Assembly (NCBI GenBank): GCA_027306755.1
Contig: DAHUZE010000058.1
Coordinates: 1-64,000 of the forward strand
DNA: 64,000 bases
Direction of reading: 5' to 3'
DNA from: Acidimicrobiaceae bacterium
GTDB lineage: Bacteria > Actinomycetota > Acidimicrobiia > Acidimicrobiales > RAAP-2
A program made the translations under genes and the position numbers. The notes below the pieces were generated by a model. The model did no database searches. It was given only the letters and a program-made list of their open reading frames with translations, and had not been told where the DNA came from. Shown piece after piece: positions 16,193 through 25,277 of this stretch (its first letter is position 1; every line of letters begins with the position of its first letter).

Positions 16193-18637
16193 TCAGCGCA
16201 GCGTGGCGCCGGCGGCGGCGGCGGCGTCGATCGCCGACTGGCGGAGCGCCCCCACCTCCTCATCGGTGAGCGTCCGGTCAGTGGCGCAGAACCGCAGCCG
16301 GTAGGCCAGGCTCCGGGCGCCGGCAGGCACTCCGTGTCCCCGGTAGACGTCGAAGAGCGTCGCCGACTCGAGCAGCGATCCGGTGGCGCCCACGATCGCC
16401 TCGTGCACCCGGGCTGCAGCGACGTCCTCGGGGACGGTGAACGCCACATCCACGTCGGACGAGGGGAAGCGGCTGAACGGCTGCACCTCCTCCGGCCGCC
16501 GCGGCGCCACCGACGGGTCGAGCAGCAGGCCGAGGTCCACCTCCATCCACCCCACCCGCAGGCCCTCGAGCCCCAGCGCGGCGGCAGCGGCCGGGTCCAC
16601 CTCGCCCACGGCACCCACCTCGCCGCCCGTGGCGCACAGCCGGGCCGACCGGGTGGGGTGCGTGCCAGGCACGCGCTCGTCGCCCACCACCGAGATCGGG
16701 CTGAGCCGGAGGGCGTCGGCCAGGACCCGCCAGGCCGCCACCGCCGTGCGGGCGTCGTCGCCCTCGGCCGCGAACACGGCAGACACGAGCTCGCGCTCGC
16801 CGGGGAGCACGGCGGCCGTCGCCCCTCCGGCCCCGCCCCGTGACTCCCGCCCGCGCTCGTCGGGATGGGAGAAGACGGTCCCGATCTCGAACAGCCGCAC
16901 CGCGCCCTGCCGCCGGTTGGCGTTGCGAGCCAGGGCGTGCACGAGACCGGGCAGCATGGAGCGCCGGAGCCATCCCTCCTCCCGGGTCACCGGGTTGGCG
17001 ATGGCGACCGCAGGACCCGTAAGGCCCATGCGCCGGTGGTCCGCGTCGTCGACCATCGTGGGCGTCCACGACTCCAGGGCGCCCACCCCGGCCATAGCGT
17101 CGGCCACGGACCGGCGGTCACGCTGGCGGGGCGTCAGGCCCCCCGGCTCCGGCCATGACGGCGTGAGGCGGGGGATGCGGGAGTACGAGAAGGTGCGGGC
17201 AACCTCCTCGATGACGTCGGCCACGCCCCGGGGCTCCGGGCGGACGTCCGGCCGGTCGGTGGGGACGGTCACCGACAGCACCTGGCCGTCGATCCGGCAC
17301 CCGAACCCGAGCGGCTCCAGAAGCGCCGCGGCCTCCCGTGCGCCGACCGCCACCCCCAGCAGCTGCTCGATCCTGGACGCCGGCACGTCAATCCGCAGGG
17401 GTGCCGGGACGTCGCCCCGGGCATCCAGGCTCCCATGGGCGACGGGCGCACCCAGCAGCTCGCAGAACCGGTCGGCGGCCCGGTCGATGCCGGCCGGGTC
17501 GCACCCCCGCTCGAAGCGAGCCGACGCCTCGGTCCGCAACCCCAGCCGCTTGGACGTGCGGGCGACGGCCATGGGTGTGAAGTACGCGACCTCCAGCAGC
17601 ACCCGGGTGGTCGAGCCCGTGATCTCGGCCCGCTCGCCGCCCATGATCCCGCCGATCCCGACGGGCTGGCCCTCGGCGTCGCAGATCAGGCAGTCCTCAC
17701 CGGTGTCCCCCAGCCCCCGGCCCGGCGTCCCGAGAACGCGCTCGACGCCGTCCAGGGTCACCAGCCGCTCTCCCTTCCGGGCCCTCCGGACCAGCAGCCC
17801 GGCACCGGGGAGCCGGTCGAGGTCGTAGGGGTGGTTGGGCTGGCCGAGCTCCAGCATCACGTAGTTCGACACGTCCACGACGCGGTTGATGGGGCGCATC
17901 CCGGCCATCAGCAGGCGGCGCGCCATCCACCGCGGCGACGGTCCGGTCGGGACACCGTCGATCACTCGCAGCGTCATGCGGGGGCAGAGGTCCGGCGCGA
18001 GCGCCTCCAGCGAGGCCAGGGAGGCGATCGGGGCGCCCAGCGACGGGGCCGCGGCAGGCACGGGAACCGTGAACGGGATGCGAAGCCTCGCCGCCAGGTC
18101 CCTGGCCACCCCGGCGATGCTCCAGGCGTCCGGGCGGTTCCCCTCCACCGTGATCTCGAAGACGACGTCGCGCTCGATGCCCAGCGCCTCGGTGAGCAGC
18201 ATCCCGGGCCGTGCGCCCTCCACGTCGTTCATCACCAGGATGCCCTCGTGGTCGTCACTGAGCGCCAGCTCGCGCCCCGAGCACAGCATCCCGTTGGAGG
18301 CGACCCCCTTCATCTTGCGACGGGCGATCTGCATCCCACCGGGCAGGGTGGCGCCCACCGGCGCCAGGGGGACGAGGTCCCCGACGGCGAAGTTCCACGC
18401 GCCGCAAACCACCTCCAGGGGACCGTCCCCGGCGTCCACCGTGGTCAGCCGGATGCGGTCCGCACCCTTGATGCCCGAGATCTCGTCCACCCGGGCCACC
18501 ACGATGTCCTCCAGGCCCTCCCCCACGCGCTCGATCGCGTCCACCACGAGCCCGAGATCGTCCAGGGTGGCGGCCAGCGCCACCGGATCCCCTTCGATGG
18601 GCGCGAAGTCGCGCAGCCACGACAGCGGGGCGCGCAT
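16193..18637 (-). CDS. pheT: Phenylalanyl-tRNA synthetase beta subunit
   Basis: An 814-aa beta chain of the (alphabeta)2 synthetase. The N-terminus MRAPLSWLRDFAPIEGDPVALAATLDDLGLVV is diagnostic. It is followed by the tRNA-binding OB domain (IVVARVDEISGIKGADRIRL), B3/B4 editing domains, B5, a core catalytic-like fold and a C-terminal anticodon-binding ferredoxin domain (FSRFPSSDVDVAFTVPEDVAAARV). The start at 18637 overlaps the pheS stop by one base (TGATG). Confidence 0.96.
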   Translation of the reverse strand: MRAPLSWLRDFAPIEGDPVALAATLDDLGLVVDAIERVGEGLEDIVVARVDEISGIKGADRIRLTTVDAGDGPLEVVCGAWNFAVGDLVPLAPVGATLPGGMQIARRKMKGVASNGMLCSGRELALSDDHEGILVMNDVEGARPGMLLTEALGIERDVVFEITVEGNRPDAWSIAGVARDLAARLRIPFTVPVPAAAPSLGAPIASLASLEALAPDLCPRMTLRVIDGVPTGPSPRWMARRLLMAGMRPINRVVDVSNYVMLELGQPNHPYDLDRLPGAGLLVRRARKGERLVTLDGVERVLGTPGRGLGDTGEDCLICDAEGQPVGIGGIMGGERAEITGSTTRVLLEVAYFTPMAVARTSKRLGLRTEASARFERGCDPAGIDRAADRFCELLGAPVAHGSLDARGDVPAPLRIDVPASRIEQLLGVAVGAREAAALLEPLGFGCRIDGQVLSVTVPTDRPDVRPEPRGVADVIEEVARTFSYSRIPRLTPSWPEPGGLTPRQRDRRSVADAMAGVGALESWTPTMVDDADHRRMGLTGPAVAIANPVTREEGWLRRSMLPGLVHALARNANRRQGAVRLFEIGTVFSHPDERGRESRGGAGGATAAVLPGERELVSAVFAAEGDDARTAVAAWRVLADALRLSPISVVGDERVPGTHPTRSARLCATGGEVGAVGEVDPAAAAALGLEGLRVGWMEVDLGLLLDPSVAPRRPEEVQPFSRFPSSDVDVAFTVPEDVAAARVHEAIVGATGSLLESATLFDVYRGHGVPAGARSLAYRLRFCATDRTLTDEEVGALRQSAIDAAAAAGATLR

Positions 18638-19701
18638 CAGAACTGCCTCAGGAAGCGGACGTCGTTCTCGTCCAGGATCCGCAGGTCGGCGATGCCGTGG
18701 CGCATCTGGGCGCAGCGGTCGATCCCGAACCCGAAGGCGAACCCGGTCCACTCACCCGGGTCGATGCCCACGGCCTCGAACACGGCCGGGTCGACCATCC
18801 CGCACCCCGCCAGCTCCACCCAGCCGGTGCTCGAGCACGTCCGGCAGCCTGCTCCCCGGCAGATGGTGCAGGTGATCTCCACCTCGGCCGACGGCTCGGT
18901 GAAGGGGAAGTAGGCCGGCCGCAGGCGGGTGTGGATGTCAGGTCCGAAGTACGCGTTGGTGAACGTCTCGAGCGTGCCTGCGAGGTGCGCGAAGGTGATG
19001 CCCCGGTCCACGACGAGACCCTCCAGCTGGTGGAACGTGGCCAGGTGCCGGGCGTCGGGCGTCTCCCGCCGGAAGCACCGTCCCGGCATCACCGCGTGGA
19101 TGGGCGGGAGCTGGTGCTCCATGAGGTGCACCTGCACCGGGGAGGTGTGGGTGCGCAACACCACCGTCTCGGGCTGGCCGAGGTCAAGGTAGAAGGTGTC
19201 CCACATGCTGCGGGCAGGGTGGGCCGGCGGCATGTTGAGGGCCTCGAAGTTGTACCAGTCCGTCTCCGCCTCGGGACCCTCGGCGACGGTGAAGCCCATG
19301 GCCACGAACACTTCCTCCAGCGCCCGCTGGGTCTGGGTGACCAGGTGCAGGCGGCCGCGGGCCATAGGCGTCAGGACCTCGGTGACTTCGGTCAGGTCCA
19401 GCCGGTCTCCCTGCAGCATCGCGGCTCGCTCCGCGGCGGCGAGCGTCCCCCGCCGCTCCGCCGCCAATCCCTCCAGGCGCTGCCGGGCGTCGTGCAGGTC
19501 CCGCCCGGCCTCGCGCCGGGCGTCGGGGTCGAGCCGCCCCAGGTCCCGGTGGGCCCGAGCCAGGTCGCTCCGCTTCCCCAGGACGGCCGTGACAGCCTCG
19601 GCGAGCGCGTCGGTGGTCTGGGCCGCGCCGATCGCCGCCGCCGCCTGGGCCTCGATCCGGGCGGCGGCAACGGCGGGTGCCCCGTTCCCCTCCTCGGTCA
19701 T
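18637..19701 (-). CDS. pheS: Phenylalanyl-tRNA synthetase alpha subunit
   Basis: The catalytic alpha chain, 354 aa. An N-terminal coiled coil binds tRNA. Class II motifs follow: motif 1 near HPARSMWDTFYL, motif 2 RCFRRETPDARHLATFHQLEGLVVD, and motif 3 GFAFGFGIDRCAQMRHGI. A small CTICRGAGCRTC cysteine cluster is also seen in bacterial PheS. The ATG at 19701 overlaps the upstream methyltransferase stop by ATGA. Confidence 0.96.
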   Translation of the reverse strand: MTEEGNGAPAVAAARIEAQAAAAIGAAQTTDALAEAVTAVLGKRSDLARAHRDLGRLDPDARREAGRDLHDARQRLEGLAAERRGTLAAAERAAMLQGDRLDLTEVTEVLTPMARGRLHLVTQTQRALEEVFVAMGFTVAEGPEAETDWYNFEALNMPPAHPARSMWDTFYLDLGQPETVVLRTHTSPVQVHLMEHQLPPIHAVMPGRCFRRETPDARHLATFHQLEGLVVDRGITFAHLAGTLETFTNAYFGPDIHTRLRPAYFPFTEPSAEVEITCTICRGAGCRTCSSTGWVELAGCGMVDPAVFEAVGIDPGEWTGFAFGFGIDRCAQMRHGIADLRILDENDVRFLRQF

Positions 19702-20486
19702 CGGGGCATCGTAGATCGCTGCTGGCGGAGGGCCTCGAAGCACAGGACGGCACACGCCATGCCGACGTTCAGCGATTCCGCCCGGCCGGCCATCGGGATG
19801 CCGACGTCGCCGTCCAGCGGCAGTGTGGGCGGCAGCCCGTTCGCCTCGTTCCCGAGGACGAGCGCCGTGGGGACCGTCCAGTCGATCGTGGCGTAGTCCG
19901 CCCCACCCCGCACGACCGTCCCCAGCCGTCGCATCGGGCGCAGGTCGTCCAGGATGCTCATTGCGTCCTCTCCCAGGACCAGCGGTACGTGGAACAGCGA
20001 GCCGGCCGAGGACCGCACCGTCTTGGGGTTGTAGGGGTCCACGGTGCCACCGCAGCAGACGACGGCGTCCACCCCGGCGGCGTCAGCGGTGCGAAGCACC
20101 GTGCCCGCGTTGCCCGGATCCCGGACGTCGGCCATGACCACCACCAGGCGGGCCGCCGGCGGGACTGCCGGGGCGTGGACCATCGGGAAGACCGCCAGCA
20201 GCGGCTGCGGCGTCACCGTGTCGGCAACCTTGGCCATCACGCCCGGGGCCAGCTCGTAGGTGCGCGCCCCCAGCTCGGCGGCGCGGGCGGCGAGCTCGCC
20301 CACCAGCTCGTTGGCGATCCCCTCGTGGGCGACGTAGACGGACTCGGGGACGCACCCCGCCGCCAGCCCGGTCCGGACCAGCTCGACGCCCTCGGCCACG
20401 AACGCCTGCTCGAGGCGCCGCACCGCCCGCCGCCCCAGGAGGCGGCGGAGGCGGCGGACCCGCTGGTGCGAGTAGGCGAGCGTCAG
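19698..20486 (-). CDS. TrmH/SpoU family RNA 2'-O-methyltransferase
   Basis: An N-terminal SpoU substrate-binding domain ([19 protein letters not shown]) precedes the trefoil-knot SAM domain with motif 1 ([21 protein letters not shown]), motif 2 ([11 protein letters not shown]) and motif 3 ([21 protein letters not shown]). It probably methylates rRNA or tRNA ribose. No ATG, GTG or TTG gives a sensible N-terminus near rplT; a CTG at 20486 overlapping the rplT stop (CTGA) does. A GTG 63 bases further in is the alternative but trims the domain. Confidence 0.88.
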   Translation of the reverse strand: MTLAYSHQRVRRLRRLLGRRAVRRLEQAFVAEGVELVRTGLAAGCVPESVYVAHEGIANELVGELAARAAELGARTYELAPGVMAKVADTVTPQPLLAVFPMVHAPAVPPAARLVVVMADVRDPGNAGTVLRTADAAGVDAVVCCGGTVDPYNPKTVRSSAGSLFHVPLVLGEDAMSILDDLRPMRRLGTVVRGGADYATIDWTVPTALVLGNEANGLPPTLPLDGDVGIPMAGRAESLNVGMACAVLCFEALRQQRSTMPR

Positions 20487-20845
20487 GGGGCCGCGAGCGC
20501 GGTGTTGGCCACTTCCACGAGCGCCCCGAACGCCGCATCGTCGGTGACCGCCAGGTCGGCCAGGACCTTGCGGTCCACCTCGACCCCGGCCTCGTGCAGC
20601 CCGGCGATGAACTTGCTGTAGCTCATCCCGTGGATCCTCGCCGCGGCGTTGATCCGCTGGATCCACAGCTTGCGGAAATCGCCCTTGCGCGCCCGGCGGT
20701 CCCGGTACGCGTACTGCAGGGAGTGCATGACCTGCTCGTTGGCGGCGCGGTAGGTCCGGCTCTTGTTGCCGTAGTACCCCTTCGCCTGCTCGAGGACCGC
20801 CCGGTGGTGCTTGCGGCCGTGGACAGCGCGCTTGACTCGTGCCAT
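20483..20845 (-). CDS. rplT: 50S ribosomal protein L20
   Basis: A 120-aa ribosomal protein with the classic basic N-terminus ([39 protein letters not shown]) and the L20 globular domain. GAGAGGAG precedes the ATG. L20 assembles early on 23S rRNA and in several bacteria represses its own infC-rpmI-rplT operon; that regulation is not demonstrated here. Confidence 0.98.
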   Translation of the reverse strand: MARVKRAVHGRKHHRAVLEQAKGYYGNKSRTYRAANEQVMHSLQYAYRDRRARKGDFRKLWIQRINAAARIHGMSYSKFIAGLHEAGVEVDRKVLADLAVTDDAAFGALVEVANTALAAP

Positions 20846-20857
20846 CGTTCGCTCCTC

Positions 20858-21052
20858 TCAGATGCCGAGCATGCGCTTGACGCGCCGCTCGTCGCCGGAC
20901 GAGAAGTCCGCCTCTCGCGCCAGCCGGCGCGTCCGCACGCTCGTCTTCTTCTCCAGGAGGTGCGCCCGGTTCTGCTGCCGGCGGCGCAGGCGGCCCGAGC
21001 CGGTGATCTTGACCCGCTTGGCCGCCCCCCGGTCCGTCTTCATCTTCGGCAT
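20858..21052 (-). CDS. rpmI: 50S ribosomal protein L35
   Basis: A 64-aa basic protein starting [24 protein letters not shown], unmistakably L35. It sits five bases after infC and twelve bases before rplT, the universal infC-rpmI-rplT order. Confidence 0.98.
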   Translation of the reverse strand: MPKMKTDRGAAKRVKITGSGRLRRRQQNRAHLLEKKTSVRTRRLAREADFSSGDERRVKRMLGI

Positions 21053-21057
21053 TGCAG

Positions 21058-21630
21058 CTACTCCTCCTGATCCTGGTTCTTCTGCCGGGCGGCCGCCGAC
21101 TGCTTGGCCCGCTTGTCCGGCGCCAGCACCATCACCATGTTGCGCCCGTCCAACCTGGGCTCGGCCTCCACCTTGGCCGACCCGTCCATCTGCTCGGCGA
21201 TCCGGTCGAGGATCCGCTTGCCCAGCTCTGGGTGGAAGACCTCGCGGCCCCGGAACATGATCGTGATCTTGACCTTGTGGCCGTCCTCGAGGAACCGCCC
21301 GACCTGGCGGGTCTTGGTGTCGAAGTCCCCGGGCCCGATCTTGGGCCGGTACTTCATCTCCTTGATCCCGACGTGGACGGCCTTGCGGCGGCTCTCCTTG
21401 GCCCGCTGTGCCTCGTCAAACTTGAACTTCCCGTAGTCCATGATCCGGCACACCGGTGGATTGGCCATGGGAGCCACTTCGACGAGGTCCATGTCGAGCC
21501 CGCGCGCGATGCTCAGGGCCTCGGGCAGCGGCTTGATCCCCAACTGCTGCCCGTCGGGATCGACGAGGCGGACCTCGCGTGCCCGAATTCGATCATTGAT
21601 CCGGTGCTCAGGTGCGGTGGCGGTGACTAT
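21058..21630 (-). CDS. infC: Translation initiation factor IF-3, probable AUA start
   Basis: The ORF track begins at an internal ATG and misses the conserved N-terminal domain. Reading upstream in frame gives [27 protein letters not shown], the invariant IF-3 start. No ATG, GTG or TTG is in frame before it. ATA at 21630 has GAGAGGA nine bases upstream and gives a 190-aa protein, the right size. infC uses rare AUU, AUC or AUA starts in many bacteria because IF-3 discriminates against them, which gives autoregulation. An out-of-frame ATG nearby opens a 9-codon peptide ending just before the conserved segment. ATC at the IND position is a less likely start. Confidence 0.93.
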   Translation of the reverse strand: MVTATAPEHRINDRIRAREVRLVDPDGQQLGIKPLPEALSIARGLDMDLVEVAPMANPPVCRIMDYGKFKFDEAQRAKESRRKAVHVGIKEMKYRPKIGPGDFDTKTRQVGRFLEDGHKVKITIMFRGREVFHPELGKRILDRIAEQMDGSAKVEAEPRLDGRNMVMVLAPDKRAKQSAAARQKNQDQEE

Positions 21631-21701
21631 GCGGCATCGTCCTCTCTATCGGGTCGGCGGTCCGTCCGCGACCAACATCCGGTAAGCGGAGCCACCCGAG
21701 A

Positions 21702-21721
21702 GGGTCGTGCCACATCGACCC
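21702..21721 (-). other. Hairpin in the infC leader
   Basis: GGGTCG and CGACCC form a 6-bp stem with an 8-nt loop inside the roughly 145-nt region between the putative infC promoter and its start. Long structured leaders often mediate L20 or IF-3 feedback. I can see only the inverted repeat. Confidence 0.35.
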
Positions 21722-21780
21722 GGCGCACCAGCGGTGGCCGGGTGGAGGCTCCCATCGGTGAGCCCCGCTTCCTCGCCTCC

Positions 21781-21787
21781 TAATCTA
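21781..21787. promoter_or_regulatory. Overlapping divergent -10 boxes between infC and the DUF1844 gene
   Basis: TAATCTA reads as TAATCT on the plus strand (21781-21786), six bases before the DUF1844 ATG, and as TAGATT on the minus strand (21787-21782), pointing at infC. One near-symmetric sequence could serve both directions, giving a leaderless DUF1844 mRNA and a long infC leader. Confidence 0.5.
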
Positions 21788-21792
21788 CCAGC

Positions 21793-22302
21793 ATGAGCCT
21801 GTGGACTCCTTCGGGTGAGCATCCCATCAACGAGCAGGGCCCCGGCCGGAGCCCTGGGGAGGGCGCGGGCCCGTGGTCCCGGGGGAAACCGGGCGGCGCC
21901 CCCGTGGGCCCCAGCGGCCCAAGCGGGGCCACGGGCGGGGGGTCGGCTCCCTCGGGCGGCGACCCGGCCGACGGCCCTGGCGACGGGGCGGACCTCACAG
22001 CACTCGAGATGGAGGAGCTCCGCCAGCAGCTCGCCGACGCGCCGGCCGACGTTGTGGTCGCCAATCACTGCTACGGGATGTTCGAGCTGGCTGCGGTCTA
22101 CCTCTCGCAGAGCCCGCCGCGCCTGGACGGGGCGCGCCTGGCAATCGACGCCCTCGGCTTCCTGGTCGACGGGCTGGGGGAGCGCCTCGGCAGCGCCCAT
22201 TCGTCACTTCGAGACGCCCTGGCCCAGCTCCGGCTGGCCTACGTCCAGATCTCCTCGGCCGCCGAGCAGGCAGGCGGCAGCGACCCGGCCCCGGCCGGAT
22301 AG
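21793..22302 (+). CDS. DUF1844-like protein (169 aa)
   Basis: The first 65 residues are Pro/Gly/Ser-rich and probably disordered. The rest (MEELRQQLADAPADVVVANHCYGMFELAAVYL... GARLAIDALGFLVDGLGERLG... LRDALAQLRLAYVQI) matches the helical pattern of DUF1844 proteins, which lie next to infC in many actinobacteria. Function is unknown. There is no Shine-Dalgarno; TAATCT six bases upstream suggests a leaderless transcript. Confidence 0.75.
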   Translation: MSLWTPSGEHPINEQGPGRSPGEGAGPWSRGKPGGAPVGPSGPSGATGGGSAPSGGDPADGPGDGADLTALEMEELRQQLADAPADVVVANHCYGMFELAAVYLSQSPPRLDGARLAIDALGFLVDGLGERLGSAHSSLRDALAQLRLAYVQISSAAEQAGGSDPAPAG

Positions 22303-22303
22303 C

Positions 22304-22510
22304 TCAACGCCCTGTCAGGGGCCGCACGTCCGCCGCCTCCTCCCGGCCCAGGTGGCCGGCCACCGGGCGGAACACCACCTCCGTGCCCACCTCGATGGTG
22401 CGCGAACCGCCGGCGATAGCCGTGCAGTGGAACGGCCGCAGCACGCCCAGATCGTCGGCTACCACGCCCAGGCCCCGCTGCTCGTCGAACGTCCGGACGG
22501 TGCCGAGCAC
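22304..22510 (-). CDS. Cold-shock-domain-like small protein
   Basis: The segment LGTVRTFDEQRGLGVVADDLGVLRPFHCTAI... EVGTEVVFRPVAGHLGREEAADVRPL is a divergent cold-shock (OB-fold) domain: the first strand and an RNP1-like GLGVV are recognisable, while the RNP2 position reads PFHCTAI. It would bind single-stranded nucleic acid. The start is either GTG at 22510 (68 aa) or GTG at 22540 (78 aa). It follows hisG by 32-62 bases on the same strand. Confidence 0.75.
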   Translation of the reverse strand: MLGTVRTFDEQRGLGVVADDLGVLRPFHCTAIAGGSRTIEVGTEVVFRPVAGHLGREEAADVRPLTGR

Positions 22511-22572
22511 GGGACCGCGCCCGCGGCCCGGCGCCCCCACGTCCCGGCGGCTCCTATGCGCTGCGGAGTCGC

Positions 22573-23493
22573 TCAATGGACGATCTTCGACAGCGGGAGC
22601 TCCAGGATGTCCGTCGCTCCCTCGTCCTTCAAGGCGGGGATGAGGACGTTGATGTCGCCCTTGTCGACCACGGCCTCCAGGGCGTAGCCACTGCGTCCCG
22701 AGAGCTCCGACACGGTGGGCGAACGCATCGAAGGGAGCACCGACAGGACGGCATCGAGCCGCTCGCTCGGAACGTTCAGCTTCACCAGCACCTTCTCGCG
22801 GGCCTCCAGGGCGCCGAGCAGCAGGGTGTGCAGCTGGTTCATGGCGTGGCGCTTGGCCGGGTCCGCCGCAGCAACCGGGTTGGCCACCAGCTCGGTCCTC
22901 GAGACCAGCAGCGTCTCGATCACGCGGAGGCCCGCCGCCCGCAGCGCCCGCCCGGTCTCGGTGATCTCCACCACGCAATCAGCGATGTCGGGCACCTTGG
23001 CCTCGGTGGCGCCGTAGGAGAGGGAGATCTCGGCGTCGACCCCCTGCGCGGCCAGTGCCCGGCGGGTCAGCTCGGGGTACTCGGTGCTCACCCGAACCGG
23101 GCGACCGCCGGCGCGTGCCAGGTCGGCGATGCTGTGGAACGGCGAACTGTCGGCGACGGCCAGCACCACGCGCACCGCGCCGGCCGTGGCCTTGGAGTAG
23201 GCCAGCTCGCCCAGCGACACCACCTCCGCCCCCCGCTCCTCGATCCAGTCCCGTCCGGTGATGCCCAGATCGAAAAGGCCCTCGCCCACGTACACCGGGA
23301 TCTCCTGGGGCCGCAGGATGCGGACCTCGGCCACCCGGGGGTCGGCGATGCTCGCCCGGTAGTCGACGTCCGACGAGCGGGCCACGGACAGGTCGGCCGC
23401 TGCGAACAGCTCCAGCGTGGCCCGTTCGAGTGAACCCTTGGGCAGGACGATGCGGAGGGTGGCGTCCATCGACGTGTTGGGGCTCCCGCTCAC
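22573..23493 (-). CDS. hisG: ATP phosphoribosyltransferase (long form)
   Basis: First step of histidine synthesis. The two-domain catalytic core (LRIVLPKGSLERATLELF... DLGITGRDWIEE... DCVVEITETGRALRAAGL) is followed by a C-terminal ACT-like regulatory domain ending ALKDEGATDILELPLSKIVH. It is therefore the self-sufficient, histidine-inhibited HisG that does not need HisZ. It is 306 aa; a second ATG eight codons in is also possible. The hisE gene that often precedes hisG in actinobacteria is missing here. Confidence 0.95.
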   Translation of the reverse strand: MSGSPNTSMDATLRIVLPKGSLERATLELFAAADLSVARSSDVDYRASIADPRVAEVRILRPQEIPVYVGEGLFDLGITGRDWIEERGAEVVSLGELAYSKATAGAVRVVLAVADSSPFHSIADLARAGGRPVRVSTEYPELTRRALAAQGVDAEISLSYGATEAKVPDIADCVVEITETGRALRAAGLRVIETLLVSRTELVANPVAAADPAKRHAMNQLHTLLLGALEAREKVLVKLNVPSERLDAVLSVLPSMRSPTVSELSGRSGYALEAVVDKGDINVLIPALKDEGATDILELPLSKIVH

Positions 23494-23536
23494 TCTGACG
23501 ACCGACGTACCTGGGGACCGAGGTGCCGCTTGCCGC

Positions 23537-24061
23537 TCAGACGGCCCGCAGCAGGCGGCACATCTCGATCGCCGTCCGTGCCGCCTCCCGGCCCTTGTTG
23601 CCCTCTCCCGACTCCGACCGGGCGAGGGCCTGGTCCAAGGTCTCGGTGGTGAGGACCCCGAAGGCGACCGGGACGCCGGTGTCGAGCTGGACCCGCTGGA
23701 CCCCTGCCGCGCACTCCCCCGCCACCAGGTCGTAGTGCCCCGTCTCTCCCCGGATGACGGCGCCGAGGCAGGCCACCGCGTCCACCGGGGTCGGCCCGGT
23801 GGCGAGCCGCAGCGCCACGAGAGGCAGCTCGAAGGCGCCGGGAACCCAGGCGACCGCCACGTCGCTGCGGTCCACGCCCGCCTCCTCCAGCAGCTCCAGC
23901 GCCCCGGCGAGGAGCCGCCAGGTCACCCCGCCATTGAACCGGCTGCAGGCCAGGGCGATCCGCAACCCCGCCCCCGAGGAGTCCCCGCCGAGGACGCGGC
24001 CGACGCTGCCGGCCAGCGATGCCAGCGCATCGCCGGGCAGCTCGAGCTCGTTGGCGCCCAT
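23537..24061 (-). CDS. ribH: 6,7-dimethyl-8-ribityllumazine synthase
   Basis: Penultimate riboflavin enzyme. Conserved RIALACSRFN, PGAFELPLVALRLA, GAVIRGETGHYDLVAGECAAGV and VPVAFGVLTTETLDQALAR with the catalytic His region are all present. The 174 aa include a 35-residue N-terminal extension, longer than typical. It starts four bases after ribBA. Confidence 0.96.
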   Translation of the reverse strand: MGANELELPGDALASLAGSVGRVLGGDSSGAGLRIALACSRFNGGVTWRLLAGALELLEEAGVDRSDVAVAWVPGAFELPLVALRLATGPTPVDAVACLGAVIRGETGHYDLVAGECAAGVQRVQLDTGVPVAFGVLTTETLDQALARSESGEGNKGREAARTAIEMCRLLRAV

Positions 24062-24065
24062 GGGA

Positions 24066-25277
24066 TCAGACGGCTCCGTCGAGCCCGTCGAGCAGGTGGC
24101 CCATGCGCTCGCGCTTGGTGCGGAGGTACGCCAGGTTCTCGGGGTTGGGCGACGTCTCCAGGGCCACCCGGGCGGTGATGTCGAGGCCGAACCCTTCGAG
24201 GCCCCCGCGCTTGGTGGGGTTGTTGGTCATGAGCCTCATCGTCGTCACCCCCAGGTCCACCAGCATCTGGGCCCCGATCCCGTACTCACGGCTGTCGGCG
24301 GGGTGTCCGAGCGCGAGGTTGGCGTCAACGGTGTCGTGCCCCTCTTCCTGGAGCCGGTAGGCCTGGATCTTGCTGGCCAGGCCGATGCCCCGGCCCTCGT
24401 GGCCCCGGAGGTAGACGAGGACACCGGCGCCTTCCTTGTCGATGCGGGCCAGCGCGGCGTGGAGCTGCGGACCGCAGTCACAGCGCAGCGAGCCGAACAC
24501 GTCACCGGTCAGGCACTCGGAGTGGACCCGCACCAGCACGTCGGGGCCGACCTCGCCTTTCACCAGCGCGAGGTGCTGCTCGCCGTCGAGCAGCGACTCG
24601 TAGACGTAGGCCCGGGAGTCGCCCCCCTCCATCGGGATGCGGGCCTCGGAAACCCGCCGCACCAGCTTCTCGGTCCGCCGCCGGTAACGGATGACGTCGG
24701 CGATCGAGATCAGGGGCAGGCCGTGCCGCTCGGCGAACCGCTCCAGCTCGGGCAGGCGAGCCATGCCCGCCTTGTCCTCGCTCACGATCTCGCACAGCAC
24801 GCCGGCCGGGCTCAGGCCCGCCGCCCGGGCCAGGTCCACGGTCGCCTCGGTGTGGCCGGCCCGCTTCAGCACGCCGCCCGGCCGGTACCGGAGCGGGAAG
24901 ATGTGGCCGGGGCGGTTCAGGTCCTGGGGGCGCGTGGAGGGGTCGATGAGGGCGGCGATCGTCGCCGCCCGGTCCTTGGCGGAGATCCCCGTGGTGGTGG
25001 TGTGGGCGTCCACGCTCACCGTGAACGCGGTGCGCTGGGACTCGGTGTTGTCCGTCACCATCAGCGGAAGCTCCAGGTGGTCGGTTCGCTCCGGCAGGAG
25101 CGGCGCGCAGATGACCCCGGAGGTGTGGGCGAGGAAGAAGGCGATGGTCTCGGGCGTCGCCGCCTCGGCCGCCATGACCAGGTCGCCTTCGTTCTCGCGA
25201 TCCTCGTCGTCGACGACGACGACCATCCCGTGGCGCCCGACGGCCTCGATCGCCTCTTCCACCGTGGAGAACGGCAT
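24066..25277 (-). CDS. ribBA: Bifunctional DHBP synthase / GTP cyclohydrolase II
   Basis: N-terminal 3,4-dihydroxy-2-butanone-4-phosphate synthase (VVVVDDEDRENEGDLVMAAE; HTTTTGISAKDRA; RPGHIFPLRYRPGGVLKRAGHTEA). C-terminal GTP cyclohydrolase II carries the zinc cysteines (SECLTGDVFGSLRCDCGPQL) and LRGHEGRGIGL. The two supply both riboflavin precursors. ATG at 25277 overlaps the ribD stop by one base. At 403 aa it is the usual size. Confidence 0.97.
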   Translation of the reverse strand: MPFSTVEEAIEAVGRHGMVVVVDDEDRENEGDLVMAAEAATPETIAFFLAHTSGVICAPLLPERTDHLELPLMVTDNTESQRTAFTVSVDAHTTTTGISAKDRAATIAALIDPSTRPQDLNRPGHIFPLRYRPGGVLKRAGHTEATVDLARAAGLSPAGVLCEIVSEDKAGMARLPELERFAERHGLPLISIADVIRYRRRTEKLVRRVSEARIPMEGGDSRAYVYESLLDGEQHLALVKGEVGPDVLVRVHSECLTGDVFGSLRCDCGPQLHAALARIDKEGAGVLVYLRGHEGRGIGLASKIQAYRLQEEGHDTVDANLALGHPADSREYGIGAQMLVDLGVTTMRLMTNNPTKRGGLEGFGLDITARVALETSPNPENLAYLRTKRERMGHLLDGLDGAV

